Below are positions 7,788-16,927 of a stretch of 64,000 bases of DNA, one piece after another. Within the stretch, counting starts at the first letter, position 1; each line of letters opens with the position of its first letter. Source of the DNA: Hyphococcus aureus (lineage in GTDB: Bacteria > Pseudomonadota > Alphaproteobacteria > Caulobacterales > Parvularculaceae); the NCBI RefSeq assembly GCF_042643165.1, contig NZ_JBHRSH010000001.1, forward strand, positions 744,001-808,000. The letters are read 5' to 3'. The position numbers and the translations under genes are program-made. The notes under the pieces are model-generated. The model was not told where the DNA came from. It did no database searches and was given only the letters and a program-made list of their open reading frames with translations.

Positions 7788-8705
7788 ATGAATGCATCAA
7801 CGCCAGATCGCCGAACCGTTCTGACAGGCGCGGCGGCGGCGCTCGCGGTCCCGGCCTTTGCAAATGCGCAGCCCCCACAGCAGCTTTACAAAACCATTCC
7901 CTCCACCGGGATTGCGATCCCGGCGGTCGGCATGGGCTCTTGGCTCACCTTCGATGTCGGCGCGAACGCCCAGTTGCGCGCAGCGCGCACGGAGGTGCTG
8001 CGCGAGTTCTTCCGGCTTGGCGGCGCGGTCATCGATTCATCGCCCATGTATGGAACGTCGCAAGCGGTGATCGGCCATGCGCTTGATGAACTCGGCCGTC
8101 CCGACCGGACCTTCGCCGCTGACAAGGTCTGGATCGACGACGGCGCGCAGGGGCCGGCGCAAATCGACGAGAGCCGGCGGCGCTGGGGCGTCGACCGTTT
8201 CAATCTGTTACAGGTGCACAATCTTGTTTCCTGGCGCGCGCATCTGGAAACCCTGTTCGCCATGAAAGCCGAAGGCCAGCTCGCTCATGTGGGCGTCACC
8301 AGCTATTCAGGTCATCACTATGATGAAATGGAGCGCATCCTCCGCGATCATCCGATCGATTTTATTCAGCTTACCTACAATATGGCCGACCGGCGCGCTG
8401 AAAACCGGCTCTTGCCAATGGCGCACGAAAAGGGCGTCGCCGTCATCGCGAACCGCCCCTTCGGTGAAGGCGCCGTCATCAACGCCGCAAAGCGCCATCC
8501 CCTGCCCGAGATCGCAGCGGAAATCGGCGCCGCCAACTGGGCACAGTTTCTGCTGAAATTCATTATCTCGCATCCGGCGATCACCGCAGCCATTCCGGCG
8601 ACGCGCAGGGTCGATCACATGCGCGAGAATATGGGCGCGCTGTCAGGATCGATGCCGGATCGCGATTTGCGCTTGCGCATGGTGCAAAGTTTCGACGCGC
8701 TTTAA
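7788..8705 (+). CDS. Tat-exported aldo/keto reductase
   Basis: 305 aa. The N-terminus has a twin-arginine signal (DRRTVLTGAAAALAVPAFA, cleavage near residue 28). The reductase barrel follows with the full AKR catalytic tetrad: Asp83 (VIDSS), Tyr88 (PMYG), Lys113 (ADKV) and His144 (QVHN). AKRs reduce carbonyls with NADPH, so a Tat signal implies folding with cofactor in the cytoplasm before export. The ATG at 7788 starts the signal peptide; the TTG at 7722 does not give a sensible one. The substrate is unknown. Confidence 0.9.
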   Translation: MNASTPDRRTVLTGAAAALAVPAFANAQPPQQLYKTIPSTGIAIPAVGMGSWLTFDVGANAQLRAARTEVLREFFRLGGAVIDSSPMYGTSQAVIGHALDELGRPDRTFAADKVWIDDGAQGPAQIDESRRRWGVDRFNLLQVHNLVSWRAHLETLFAMKAEGQLAHVGVTSYSGHHYDEMERILRDHPIDFIQLTYNMADRRAENRLLPMAHEKGVAVIANRPFGEGAVINAAKRHPLPEIAAEIGAANWAQFLLKFIISHPAITAAIPATRRVDHMRENMGALSGSMPDRDLRLRMVQSFDAL

Positions 8706-8883
8706 CGGCGCTCCTATCCAGTGATGGCATTCACACAGAACACTATTCTTGAAGACTACTAAATATAAATAATCACTAGCTTTTCTGAAATTTGACCAAA
8801 TCTATATTTTCACCTAAGCTTCAATTGCCTTTCGGCGATCTGTATTCAGCGTTCAAACTTACTTTTTTAGGGGGGATGCGCTG

Positions 8884-10125
8884 ATGCGCTCGAAAACCAT
8901 AATGGCCGCCTGTGCCGCCACAATTTTGTCATTCACAACTCTCATCGCCGTCACGCCAGCCAGTGCGCAGGACGATCTATACACATCCATCGAAACACGC
9001 GCCTATCTGACCGACTCCTGCATCCTACAATATGAAGAACCCGCGCAAGGCGCCAACTTTCTTGGCGCTTTCGTCGGAATTGTATTGCCGTATATTATTG
9101 ATTTTGTGTTTGATCAGGCCGCAGAGGAGCTGACCAAAATCCGCAAATACGAATTTGAAAGCAACGAATATTTCTACCTTTACCAAGCCCCGGAGAGCAA
9201 AGAATCCGCAACCGAAAAAGACGGAGAGGCCGATACGCCGACGGCGGCAAGGTTTCCAACGCTAAACCCGAAATTTTCATGTGTCACTGTCGTTACGGGA
9301 CAATTCTTAAAATCAAATGCACGGGTATTCGATCCTAAATTCCGACCGCGCACCGGTGCTGAACTTCCGTATATGTTGAATTTGGAAAAGTGCGCGGATG
9401 ATAATTCCGGATCGTGCTTCACTCTAGGCGGTGCAGAGAAGCGACTTGCTGATTTTCGAATCCAGATTCCGGCCGATAAAATATATTCCCTTTACGAAGG
9501 AAAACTCGAAGCATCTGACGACAAGACAGCTATGCGCATTCGCAGCCAGTTTTTGCATGTTGATCGCACCAACAACAGCAGCGCCAGGAACCCAGGCCAA
9601 ACATATTCATTCGCTTTAAGCGGGCCGGGGCAAACCCCTGACTCAGAACGGTATATGCTTGCCTCCTTGAATTTTGGAGAAGTACGCGCGGGAACAACCG
9701 TTTCGCCGAATGATTTTGCAAAAGGCGCTAAAGGCGACAAAAGCGGCTGGATGAAGATTCCAGGCATCACGAAGGAATCCCTGGCGGCCTATCAAAACGA
9801 CACTGAACTGATGAACTTAATGCCGGTCCTGTTCACTGTAAAAAACACTCAAGTAAAAGAACCAAGTGACGCAGCCAAATTTATTGCAGGGTTCTTGAAA
9901 GGCACGAAAAAGGATATCGCCTCCACGATTACGAACGCCGTCAAACCGGAAGGTGCAGAAAAGAAAGAAAAAGACTTACTGGACGCACAAATTGCCGTCG
10001 CCACAGCCCAAGCAGAGCTCGACAAAGCGACAACAGAGATCGCGAAAGAGATTGCCCGGATGAAACGCAAGAAAGCGTGCATCCTGCTTGATGCCGAAAA
10101 TGGTTCTTCCGAATACTGCGACTAA
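8884..10125 (+). CDS. Secreted protein of unknown family
   Basis: 413 aa. A clear signal peptide ends near residue 29 (PASAQ). Residues 52-72 (ANFLGAFVGIVLPYIIDFVF) are hydrophobic enough to be membrane-associated. There are about eight cysteines, including a pair near the end (KKACILL and SEYCD), suggesting disulfides. Residues 360-400 form a charged heptad helix (AQAELDKATTEIAKEIARMK). I recognise no family. It is AT-richer than its neighbours, with an unusually AT-rich upstream region (8706-8883), and a GGGGGGAT ribosome site. The metalloprotease gene starts 5 nt after its stop, so they are almost surely co-transcribed. Confidence 0.8.
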   Translation: MRSKTIMAACAATILSFTTLIAVTPASAQDDLYTSIETRAYLTDSCILQYEEPAQGANFLGAFVGIVLPYIIDFVFDQAAEELTKIRKYEFESNEYFYLYQAPESKESATEKDGEADTPTAARFPTLNPKFSCVTVVTGQFLKSNARVFDPKFRPRTGAELPYMLNLEKCADDNSGSCFTLGGAEKRLADFRIQIPADKIYSLYEGKLEASDDKTAMRIRSQFLHVDRTNNSSARNPGQTYSFALSGPGQTPDSERYMLASLNFGEVRAGTTVSPNDFAKGAKGDKSGWMKIPGITKESLAAYQNDTELMNLMPVLFTVKNTQVKEPSDAAKFIAGFLKGTKKDIASTITNAVKPEGAEKKEKDLLDAQIAVATAQAELDKATTEIAKEIARMKRKKACILLDAENGSSEYCD

Positions 10126-10130
10126 TCAGA

Positions 10131-11150
10131 ATGAAACAGACCTCTTTTTCCGTACTTTTAGCCGCCGCTGGCGTCATATCTTGTGCAGCTCCGGCGCTTG
10201 CTCAGGAGGAGAGTGACGATGAGATGTTTCCTGGGCATTTCCTCGAAGTGTCACATCCGGCGAGTAAAGCCGACGTCAAGGCGCGCGAATTTTTCCTGCA
10301 ATTGGAGGATGAGGCAACTAAATCAAACCTGACCGACGCCCAGCGCGCTTTCGCCATGACAACCATTCAGTCCGTATATGAAAGACATTCCAGGTGGCGG
10401 GCAGAAGCCATCCGGGTTTGCGTCATGGATAAGGCAAATCCCACTTATGATTTGCGTGAAAAAATCGCTGACGTCGCAAGACTGTGGGAAGTGAGCGGCT
10501 CCACGATCGAATTCGATTTTGGTGATGACTTCGCTATTAGACTTTGCAGCGAACATGGGGGCCCCTCAACAGCCGACATTCGTATCGACTTCGGTGACCA
10601 GCGCTTCTACTCTCTCGTCGGGAACCGAGCCAACTCAGTCCCGACATATGAAGAAACCATGAGCCTTGGCGATATTCATAAGCGGCGCTACGAAATACGA
10701 GAGTTCAACCGACTGGTCCTTCATGAATTCGGCCACGCCCTTGGTCTACTGCATGAGCATCAATCACCAAATGTCAATTGCGCCGCACAATTACTTATGG
10801 ACAAGGTCAAGAACAAACTTACCAAACCTCCCTACAAATGGTCGGAAAAGGAAATTGAAAAAAATTTCGAGCAGGCCGCTTACGAAGCGGTCGAGGCTTC
10901 CGCTTACGATCCCAAATCCGTGATGAATTATTCTCTGGAAGCAGAGTATTATCAAAACGCGAGTCAAAACGTTTGCTATCACGCGCCAAATTTCGAAATC
11001 TCCGAGCAAGACCGAAACTTTGCACGCGCAATATACGCCGCCAATATGGAAGAACTAAAAGCGGATTTTACCGCGGCGGTAACGCTTCTATCAGCAACGC
11101 CAGAGGAGCTGGAAAGCTTTCAACAGGAATTTGAAGCCTTGCAGTTCTGA
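10131..11150 (+). CDS. Secreted metzincin metalloprotease, astacin/matrixin-like
   Basis: 339 aa. A signal peptide ends at ALAQ (residue 25). The zinc motif HEFGHALGLLHEH has ligands His198, His202 and His208 with catalytic Glu199, and the Met-turn SVMNY is at 263-267, as in M12A/M10-type metzincins. Residues 26-90 may act as a prodomain, and 270-339 form an extra C-terminal helical part. It shares an operon with the unknown secreted protein, which could be its substrate, inhibitor or partner. Base composition matches that gene and is AT-richer than the surroundings. Confidence 0.88.
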   Translation: MKQTSFSVLLAAAGVISCAAPALAQEESDDEMFPGHFLEVSHPASKADVKAREFFLQLEDEATKSNLTDAQRAFAMTTIQSVYERHSRWRAEAIRVCVMDKANPTYDLREKIADVARLWEVSGSTIEFDFGDDFAIRLCSEHGGPSTADIRIDFGDQRFYSLVGNRANSVPTYEETMSLGDIHKRRYEIREFNRLVLHEFGHALGLLHEHQSPNVNCAAQLLMDKVKNKLTKPPYKWSEKEIEKNFEQAAYEAVEASAYDPKSVMNYSLEAEYYQNASQNVCYHAPNFEISEQDRNFARAIYAANMEELKADFTAAVTLLSATPEELESFQQEFEALQF

Positions 11151-11570
11151 TTATTCGACTGGTGTCATGACGATTGGAAGCCTGGCGATCGTCGCACCGT
11201 CTCTTAAATCGTAGACATACACCCATTCGCCATCCGGTCCCGAGATGCGCACCGCAAGGCGGTCGCCGTCAAGCGCGATGGCGCCGGCGGCCTCGCCGGG
11301 GGCGAGTGCAAGCGCGGCCCTATCGGAAGGCGGCGTCTCCGCCACGGCGGTGTCCTCAACCGCGACCGGCGCCGCAAGCTCCGCCTCGTCTTTTTTGGGT
11401 TTGCCGAAAATTGCGATGATCGCCGCCACCGCAACGAGAAACACCGCCGGCATCGTCAGGATGATGAGCCAGAGATTGCGTGTGCCGATGGAATGGGCGA
11501 GGCCGCCCAGCCCCGCATCGGGCGCAGGCGTTGTTTGTGGTTGCGTGTTCTCGCTCTGGGTCTCGCTCAT
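11151..11570 (-). CDS. Small single-pass membrane protein, unknown
   Basis: 139 aa. A polar, Pro/Thr/Gln-rich N-terminus (1-30) is followed by one transmembrane helix (about 34-55), an Ala/Glu linker and a small C-terminal beta-type domain of about 45 residues (AIALDGDRLAVRISGPDGEW). The topology suggests a C-terminal periplasmic domain. It directly abuts the stop of the convergent metalloprotease gene. No family recognised. It diverges from rluD 68 nt away. Confidence 0.7.
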   Translation of the reverse strand: MSETQSENTQPQTTPAPDAGLGGLAHSIGTRNLWLIILTMPAVFLVAVAAIIAIFGKPKKDEAELAAPVAVEDTAVAETPPSDRAALALAPGEAAGAIALDGDRLAVRISGPDGEWVYVYDLRDGATIARLPIVMTPVE

Positions 11571-11638
11571 AGGGGATCGTCGCTCCTGAAAGGCTGGGGC
11601 TGGCGGATGCGGTCATTGCCAGCTAAACCGCCCCCTCT

Positions 11639-12730
11639 ATGACCGGTGATGACGAAACCCTCAAGTCAGAAGGGGCGCCTGATGACACAGGCGCCTACAC
11701 CCTTCTTGTGGATGAAGAGGCCGCCGGCGCGCGCCTCGACAAATGGCTTGCTGAGAAAATCAGCGGTTTGACGCGCACCCGGCTGAAGACACTGATCGAA
11801 AGCGGCGCGCTCACCCGCGACGGCAAGGCTTTCACCTCCCCGTCATGGAAACTGCGCGAAGGCGAGGAATACCGGCTGATCCCGCCGCCGCTCGAAGACC
11901 CGGCGCCGCTGCCCGAAGCGATCCCCCTCGATGTGATTTACGAAGATGATGACCTCATCGTCGTTAACAAGCCGGCGGGCCTCGTGGTGCACCCGGCCCC
12001 CGGCGCCTGGTCCGGCACGCTGGTCAATGCGCTGATCCATCATTGCGGCGAGACGCTTTCAGGCATAGGCGGCGCGCGCCGGCCCGGCATCGTTCACCGC
12101 ATCGACAAGGAAACCTCGGGCCTTCTCGTGGTCGCCAAACATGACGCCGCCCATCAGGGCTTGTCCGCCGCCTTTTCCGCTCATGACATCGACCGCGTCT
12201 ATGAAGCCATTGCTGTCGGCGCGCCGCGCCCCGGCGTCGGGACCGTTGACGCGCCGCTCGGGCGAAATGTCCGTGACCGGACGAAAATGGCGGTCGTCGA
12301 CGCCTGGGAATATGACGAGGAACAGGACGCCCATATTCCCAAACACGGCGCCCGGCACGCCGTGACCCATTACAAGGTGATCGAGGCGTTTGGCCGCTCG
12401 CGCGCAAAACTGAAAGGCGACGCCCTCGCTTCGCTGATCGAATGCACGCTGGAGACCGGCCGCACACACCAGATCCGCGTCCACCTCGCCTCCATCAACT
12501 GCCCGCTGATCGGCGATCAGGTCTATGGGCGGGGGCCGGGCCTGTCAGGCCTGAAACCCGGCGAACCGGCGGCCGATCACGCCATAGAAACCATCCGCAA
12601 TTTCAGGCGTCAGGCGCTCCACGCCAAGGTGCTCGGCTTCGCGCACCCCATCACCGGCGAGACCATGCGTTTTGAGGCCCCGGCGCCGGAAGATTTTCAA
12701 ATATTGCTGGCGGCGCTACGAGCGCTATAA
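11639..12730 (+). CDS. rluD: RluA-family 23S rRNA pseudouridine synthase, RluD-like
   Basis: 363 aa. It has an S4 RNA-binding domain at about 30-85 and a pseudouridine synthase domain with the RluA motif HRIDKETSGLLVVAK, whose Asp is the catalytic nucleophile. A late motif (TGRTHQIRVHLASI) is also typical. RluD modifies helix 69 of 23S rRNA. It is somewhat longer than E. coli RluD (326 aa) because of a polar N-terminal extension and an insertion near 215-240. Target specificity cannot be fixed from sequence alone. Confidence 0.88.
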   Translation: MTGDDETLKSEGAPDDTGAYTLLVDEEAAGARLDKWLAEKISGLTRTRLKTLIESGALTRDGKAFTSPSWKLREGEEYRLIPPPLEDPAPLPEAIPLDVIYEDDDLIVVNKPAGLVVHPAPGAWSGTLVNALIHHCGETLSGIGGARRPGIVHRIDKETSGLLVVAKHDAAHQGLSAAFSAHDIDRVYEAIAVGAPRPGVGTVDAPLGRNVRDRTKMAVVDAWEYDEEQDAHIPKHGARHAVTHYKVIEAFGRSRAKLKGDALASLIECTLETGRTHQIRVHLASINCPLIGDQVYGRGPGLSGLKPGEPAADHAIETIRNFRRQALHAKVLGFAHPITGETMRFEAPAPEDFQILLAALRAL

Positions 12731-12756
12731 GAAACGCTTGGGGACGCGGGGCCGAT

Positions 12757-14016
12757 TTGAAAATATTCGCCGCCATTTTTTCCGGTATCATCGCCTGCAC
12801 GCTGTTGGCCGCCTGTTCGCTCGCGTCGATTGGCGAAACTGACGCTGTGATCGCTCCAGACGTTGACCGCAAGGATGCGAGCGCCCTGATCGCCGCCGTC
12901 AAAAATCTGGGCCCGGACGGCGTGCCGGAAACACATTATGAGGTGACTGCGCTTGAAGCCGCTATGACGGCGAACGATCCCGCGTTAATTCGCACCGGCG
13001 CCGGCGCCGTGTTCAACTTGGTTGCGGCGGAGCTGAGCGGCGGCCTCACGCCGCCCGAGGCGCGTCTCGGCTGGCGCATGGAAAACGACGCGCCAGATCC
13101 TGGCGCACTTGCCGCATTAGAAGAGAAAGCCTTTGACACGGGCGACTTCGCGCAGGCTTTCGCCACACTCGCGCCGCGGCATGCGCAATACCGTCAGTTG
13201 AAAGCGGCGTTAGCCGCCGAAGGGCTCGATCCAGAACAGAAAGCGCGCCTGCGGCTCAACATGGAGCGCTGGCGCTGGATGCCGCATGATCTTGGTGCGG
13301 ATTATATTCTGGTCAATGTCCCAGCCTTCGAACTAATGCTTGTGCGGGGTGGAAAAATAACCGCCCGCCGCCGCGTCGTTACAGGATCGCCAGCCCTTCC
13401 GACGCCGCAGTTGAAAGCGATTGTCACGGGCGTCATCTTCAACCCCACCTGGTTTGTACCCCCCAGCATCGTGCGGGAGAGCGTCGGCGCGCTGTTAAAG
13501 AACGACCCGGCGCGGGCAAAACGCCTTGGCTATTATCTGGGAACCGATGGCGGCGTGCGGCAAAAACCGGGCCCCGCCAATGCGCTGGGCCAGATGAAGC
13601 TCGTCATGCCCAATCCCTATTCGGTGTTTCTTCATGACACGCCCTCAAAGGACGCGTTTCAGCGCGAACCCCGCGCCCTCAGCCATGGCTGCATAAGGGT
13701 TGAGGACGCGACCGGCTTTGCCCGCATCCTGCTCGGCGACGCGATCAGTGACGATGAATTTAAGGACATTCTTTCGAAAAGACGGACAGTGGAAATCGAT
13801 CTTGATACGCCGCTGCCGGTGTACGTATCCTATTTCACCGCTTTCGCCGCAGAGGATGGCGCCGTCGCGTTTTACGCTGACGCCTATGGATTGGATGCGC
13901 CTTTGCTCGCCCGGTTCGGCGGCGCGCCGGCTGAAGGCGGCGATCCCATCAAGTCGCTGATTGAGGAAGCCTGTCCTGAAAGCGCCAATGATGCGGCGCT
14001 TCCCGAAAACCTCTAA
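12757..14016 (+). CDS. L,D-transpeptidase lipoprotein, YcbB/LdtD type
   Basis: 419 aa. It starts with TTG at 12757, which gives a proper lipoprotein signal (LLAAC, Cys20). The YkuD domain lies at about 185-345 with the catalytic motif SHGCIRVED, Cys being the nucleophile. The family forms 3-3 crosslinks in peptidoglycan or attaches proteins to it. The region before the YkuD domain includes the short helical segment found in YcbB relatives. It faces a second, unrelated-type L,D-transpeptidase gene with a 3-nt gap. Confidence 0.9.
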   Translation: MKIFAAIFSGIIACTLLAACSLASIGETDAVIAPDVDRKDASALIAAVKNLGPDGVPETHYEVTALEAAMTANDPALIRTGAGAVFNLVAAELSGGLTPPEARLGWRMENDAPDPGALAALEEKAFDTGDFAQAFATLAPRHAQYRQLKAALAAEGLDPEQKARLRLNMERWRWMPHDLGADYILVNVPAFELMLVRGGKITARRRVVTGSPALPTPQLKAIVTGVIFNPTWFVPPSIVRESVGALLKNDPARAKRLGYYLGTDGGVRQKPGPANALGQMKLVMPNPYSVFLHDTPSKDAFQREPRALSHGCIRVEDATGFARILLGDAISDDEFKDILSKRRTVEIDLDTPLPVYVSYFTAFAAEDGAVAFYADAYGLDAPLLARFGGAPAEGGDPIKSLIEEACPESANDAALPENL

Positions 14017-14019
14017 GCG

Positions 14020-14652
14020 TCAGAGTTTTCCAGCATATAAAAGGCGCCCTTCGCCAAGCCGCGAGACGACCTCGGTGCGGTCGGCTTCGCAAAAGGCGAA
14101 ACAGCCTTCGCTGCGGCCAAGTTTTCCATATTTTTTGATCATGTCGTCGCCCACATACCAAGCGGCGTGAACCACGATGGCGCGGGCGCGCGCATTGGAA
14201 TTCTCCGTATCAAGACCATCGAGCCGCATGGAGGCGCCGTATTTTCCCGTATACTGAACGCCGGTGCGATAGGCCCCGGCGGAGGTCGCATTGGAACCGA
14301 TCTCATTTGAAAATTTTTGTAATTTGCCAGTGTGGCCGGGATCGGAGCCGCGCCCATGCGCGACCAGAAATGACGAGACCTTACCGCTGACCATATCGAC
14401 GAGATGAAAACGCGCGCGCCAGGAAGGCGCGGAAAAATCGGCCAGCCCCACCAGATCGCGATGGACGATGCGGCCCTGGCTTTGCTCCAGCACCCGTTTG
14501 GCCAGCTTGACGAGCGGCGACCCAAGACCGGGCTCAGCGGCCGATGCTGCGCCCGCGCCCATAACGCCTGCATTTATAAGGCATGGACCAGCAACCGCCG
14601 CGGCCAGCCCGCTTTTCATTAAATGTCGGCGATCCAACTTAAAAAGCCTCAT
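14020..14652 (-). CDS. Tat-exported murein L,D-transpeptidase catalytic domain protein (YkuD_2)
   Basis: 210 aa. The ATG at 14652 has an AGGA site. The N-terminus is a Tat signal (LDRRHLMKSGLAAAVAG) with cleavage near residue 40. The body matches the YkuD_2 group, ending in HAAWYV..., then LGRSEGCFAF with the catalytic cysteine. It probably acts on peptidoglycan in the periplasm. It converges on the YcbB-type gene. Exact activity is not shown by sequence. Confidence 0.85.
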   Translation of the reverse strand: MRLFKLDRRHLMKSGLAAAVAGPCLINAGVMGAGAASAAEPGLGSPLVKLAKRVLEQSQGRIVHRDLVGLADFSAPSWRARFHLVDMVSGKVSSFLVAHGRGSDPGHTGKLQKFSNEIGSNATSAGAYRTGVQYTGKYGASMRLDGLDTENSNARARAIVVHAAWYVGDDMIKKYGKLGRSEGCFAFCEADRTEVVSRLGEGRLLYAGKL

Positions 14653-14862
14653 ACTTCCTGTCGTCCAAGGAATATTTAAGAGCGCGGGCGCTGCTTTCAA
14701 ACCCCCTGACGGCCCTGAGGCCAGACGGCGGCTCACGTCATTGTGCCCGGACGCGACCGAAATTCACTGGCTTTTTGGTCCACTCTGGCGGAAAACCAGA
14801 TGACACACGACGTGGAAAAATCAATAAAATATCATGAAAAACAGCGGTTTATGAGAAAACCC

Positions 14863-14894
14863 CTTGGATATTCGCTGGCTTCTTCCTATATCCG
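14863..14894 (+). promoter_or_regulatory. Sigma-32-type heat-shock promoter of rpoH
   Basis: CTTG (14863-14866), an 18-bp spacer, then CCTATATCCG (14885-14894) fit the alphaproteobacterial heat-shock consensus CTTG-N17/18-CYTATNTNNG at every fixed position. It lies about 125 bases before rpoH, so rpoH may activate itself, as in Caulobacter. The gene-free stretch 14653-15018 otherwise shows only leader DNA for the divergent transpeptidase gene. Confidence 0.75.
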
Positions 14895-15018
14895 CCACAA
14901 AGGCGTCCGATAAGAGGCGCTCTATCCTTGGGGCAATTCAACCGAACATTAAGAGCCGCGCCCGTGTTAGAATATGCGCTAGCCGTCCAGCTGGCGCTGA
15001 CAGGAGAGACCCGCGCTG

Positions 15019-15939
15019 ATGAGCAATGCACTGACAACCACTGGTTCCGCCCTGACGCCTGAAGGCAGTCTTTCGCGCTACCTCGCCGAGATTCGCAAAT
15101 TTCCCATGCTGGAAAAGGATGAGGAATATATGCTCGCGAAGCGGTTCGCCGAGCATGAAGACCCGGAAGCGGCGCAAAAACTGATCACCTCGCATTTGAG
15201 ACTCGTGGCGAAAATCGCCATGGGCTATCGCGGCTATGGCCTGCCGATCGGCGAGGTCATTTCCGAAGGCAATGTCGGCCTGATGCAGGCGGTAAAGAAA
15301 TTCGATCCGGAAAAAGGGTTCCGTCTCGCGACCTACGCCATGTGGTGGATCCGCGCGTCCATTCAGGAATATGTGCTGCGCTCCTGGAGCCTTGTGAAAA
15401 TCGGCACCACCGCCGCGCAGAAAAAACTCTTCTTCAATCTGCGCAAAATCAAAGGCCAGATCGAAGCGGTCGATGATGGCGATCTGCGCCCTGAGCAGGT
15501 GGAGCACATCGCCACGAAACTCGGCGTGACAACGGACGACGTCATTTCCATGAACCGGCGCATGTCAGGCGGCGAAGCGTCGCTCAACGCGCCCATGGGC
15601 AAGGACGCCGAAGGCGGCGGCGAATGGCAGGATTGGCTGGTGGACGAAAACGCTGTCAATCCGGAAGCCAAACTCGCCAATGAAGACGAGTATGACATGC
15701 GCATGGGGCTGCTCGAAACGGCGCTTGCGACCTTGAATGAGCGTGAACAGCACATCCTCACCGAGCGGCGCCTGAAAGATAATCCATCGACGCTGGAAGA
15801 ATTATCCCAGGAGTATGGCGTGTCGCGCGAGCGCGTGCGTCAGATCGAAGTGCGCGCCTTTGAAAAACTGCAAAAGGCCATGAAACGCATGGACCGCGAC
15901 GCCAAACAGGCGACGACGGAAGCGGCCGAAGCGCTTTAA
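15019..15939 (+). CDS. rpoH: RNA polymerase sigma-32 (heat-shock) factor
   Basis: 306 aa. Sigma region 2 is clear (EGNVGLMQAVKKFDPEKGFR, then LATYAMWWIRASIQEYVL), followed by the RpoH box (QKKLFFNLR) that separates RpoH from RpoD, and region 4 (LEELSQEYGVSRERVRQIE). RpoH directs transcription of chaperone and protease genes after heat or protein-folding stress. It follows a sigma-32-like promoter and is closed by an intrinsic terminator that overlaps the 3' end of the convergent BrkB gene. Confidence 0.97.
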   Translation: MSNALTTTGSALTPEGSLSRYLAEIRKFPMLEKDEEYMLAKRFAEHEDPEAAQKLITSHLRLVAKIAMGYRGYGLPIGEVISEGNVGLMQAVKKFDPEKGFRLATYAMWWIRASIQEYVLRSWSLVKIGTTAAQKKLFFNLRKIKGQIEAVDDGDLRPEQVEHIATKLGVTTDDVISMNRRMSGGEASLNAPMGKDAEGGGEWQDWLVDENAVNPEAKLANEDEYDMRMGLLETALATLNEREQHILTERRLKDNPSTLEELSQEYGVSRERVRQIEVRAFEKLQKAMKRMDRDAKQATTEAAEAL

Positions 15940-15950
15940 CGAAATCCTGA

Positions 15951-16883
15951 CTAATGTTGCGGCGGCGCCCCCTCAACGGGCGCCGTTCTTTTTGGCCGGA
16001 GATGAGCCTGTTGCTCTATCTCTGAATCGATTTCAGCGCCCACCAGAAAAACAAAAGCCGACACCCAGAACCACATGAGCAACACGACGACGGCGCCGAT
16101 CGAGCCGTAGGTCTCGTTGTAATTTGCAAAATTCTGGACATAGACAGAAAACAGGACCGACGCGACTAGCCACAAAATCACGGCTGCCCCGGCGCCGGGG
16201 CTCATCCATTTCCACACGGACGTTTTGCGCGACGGCGCAAACTTGTAGAGCGCCGCAATGCCGACCCATGCGCCTGCGAATAAGATCGGCCAGCGGATAA
16301 ATCCGATTAGAGGCCCGAGCACAGAATCTATTCCAGCAAACCGGAAAACCACAGGAACGAGCGCTACGGCGGCGAGCGCTGTCGCAAAGCCGACCATAAC
16401 TGCGAAGGTCATGGCGTAGGCTTGCGCATTGAACAGAAAAAATCCGCGCGTTTCTTTTTCATTATAGACAATATTGAGCGCCTGCATGATCGCCTTGATC
16501 GCGCGCGAGGCGCTGAAGATCGAGACCAGAAGACTGATTACAAGCGCGAGGCCGATGGACCCTTCGTCGCTGCTCGCCACTTCAATCGCCTGCGCGCGCA
16601 GGGCAAGCACGACATCGCTGGGAAGAATGGGCGCAAAGCTTGTAATCTGCCGCGAGATGGTCAGCGGGTCCGCCACCAGCCCCCATAAAGACACCACCGC
16701 AGCAATGCCCGGAAAAATCGCCAGAAGCGCGTAAAAGGCGATTCCCGCCGCCGTCAGGCCGATGCGGTCATTGTTGATCTGCGCGAAAATACGCCCCGGC
16801 AGGCGGCGCCAATGGCGCGGCGACAGCCGCAAAAAAGCAGGCTCATTGGAGGCGGGGCGGTTTTTTTCGGGCGTTTTGGCCAT
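15951..16883 (-). CDS. YihY/BrkB-family inner-membrane protein
   Basis: 310 aa. The family signature GLTAAGIAFYALLAIFPGIA is at about 42-61, with six hydrophobic segments to residue 285 and the late motif YGSIGAVVVLLMWFWVSA. Once called ribonuclease BN by mistake, the family has no confirmed transport or enzyme function. It is the last gene of a three-gene minus-strand run with DUF4169 (44-nt gap) and a 229-aa protein. Its last codons (about residues 297-306) also form the rpoH terminator on the other strand. Confidence 0.92.
   Translation of the reverse strand: MAKTPEKNRPASNEPAFLRLSPRHWRRLPGRIFAQINNDRIGLTAAGIAFYALLAIFPGIAAVVSLWGLVADPLTISRQITSFAPILPSDVVLALRAQAIEVASSDEGSIGLALVISLLVSIFSASRAIKAIMQALNIVYNEKETRGFFLFNAQAYAMTFAVMVGFATALAAVALVPVVFRFAGIDSVLGPLIGFIRWPILFAGAWVGIAALYKFAPSRKTSVWKWMSPGAGAAVILWLVASVLFSVYVQNFANYNETYGSIGAVVVLLMWFWVSAFVFLVGAEIDSEIEQQAHLRPKRTAPVEGAPPQH
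15963..15993 (+). terminator. Intrinsic terminator of rpoH
   Basis: CGGCGCCC (15963-15970) pairs with GGGCGCCG (15978-15985) around a 7-nt loop and is followed by TTCTTTTT. It sits 23 bases after the rpoH stop and inside the 3' coding end of the BrkB gene on the opposite strand. Confidence 0.85.
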
Positions 16884-16927
16884 CAGATAAGAACAGCCCT
16901 CGTAAGAAATAGTTTCGCCGTTAGGGA

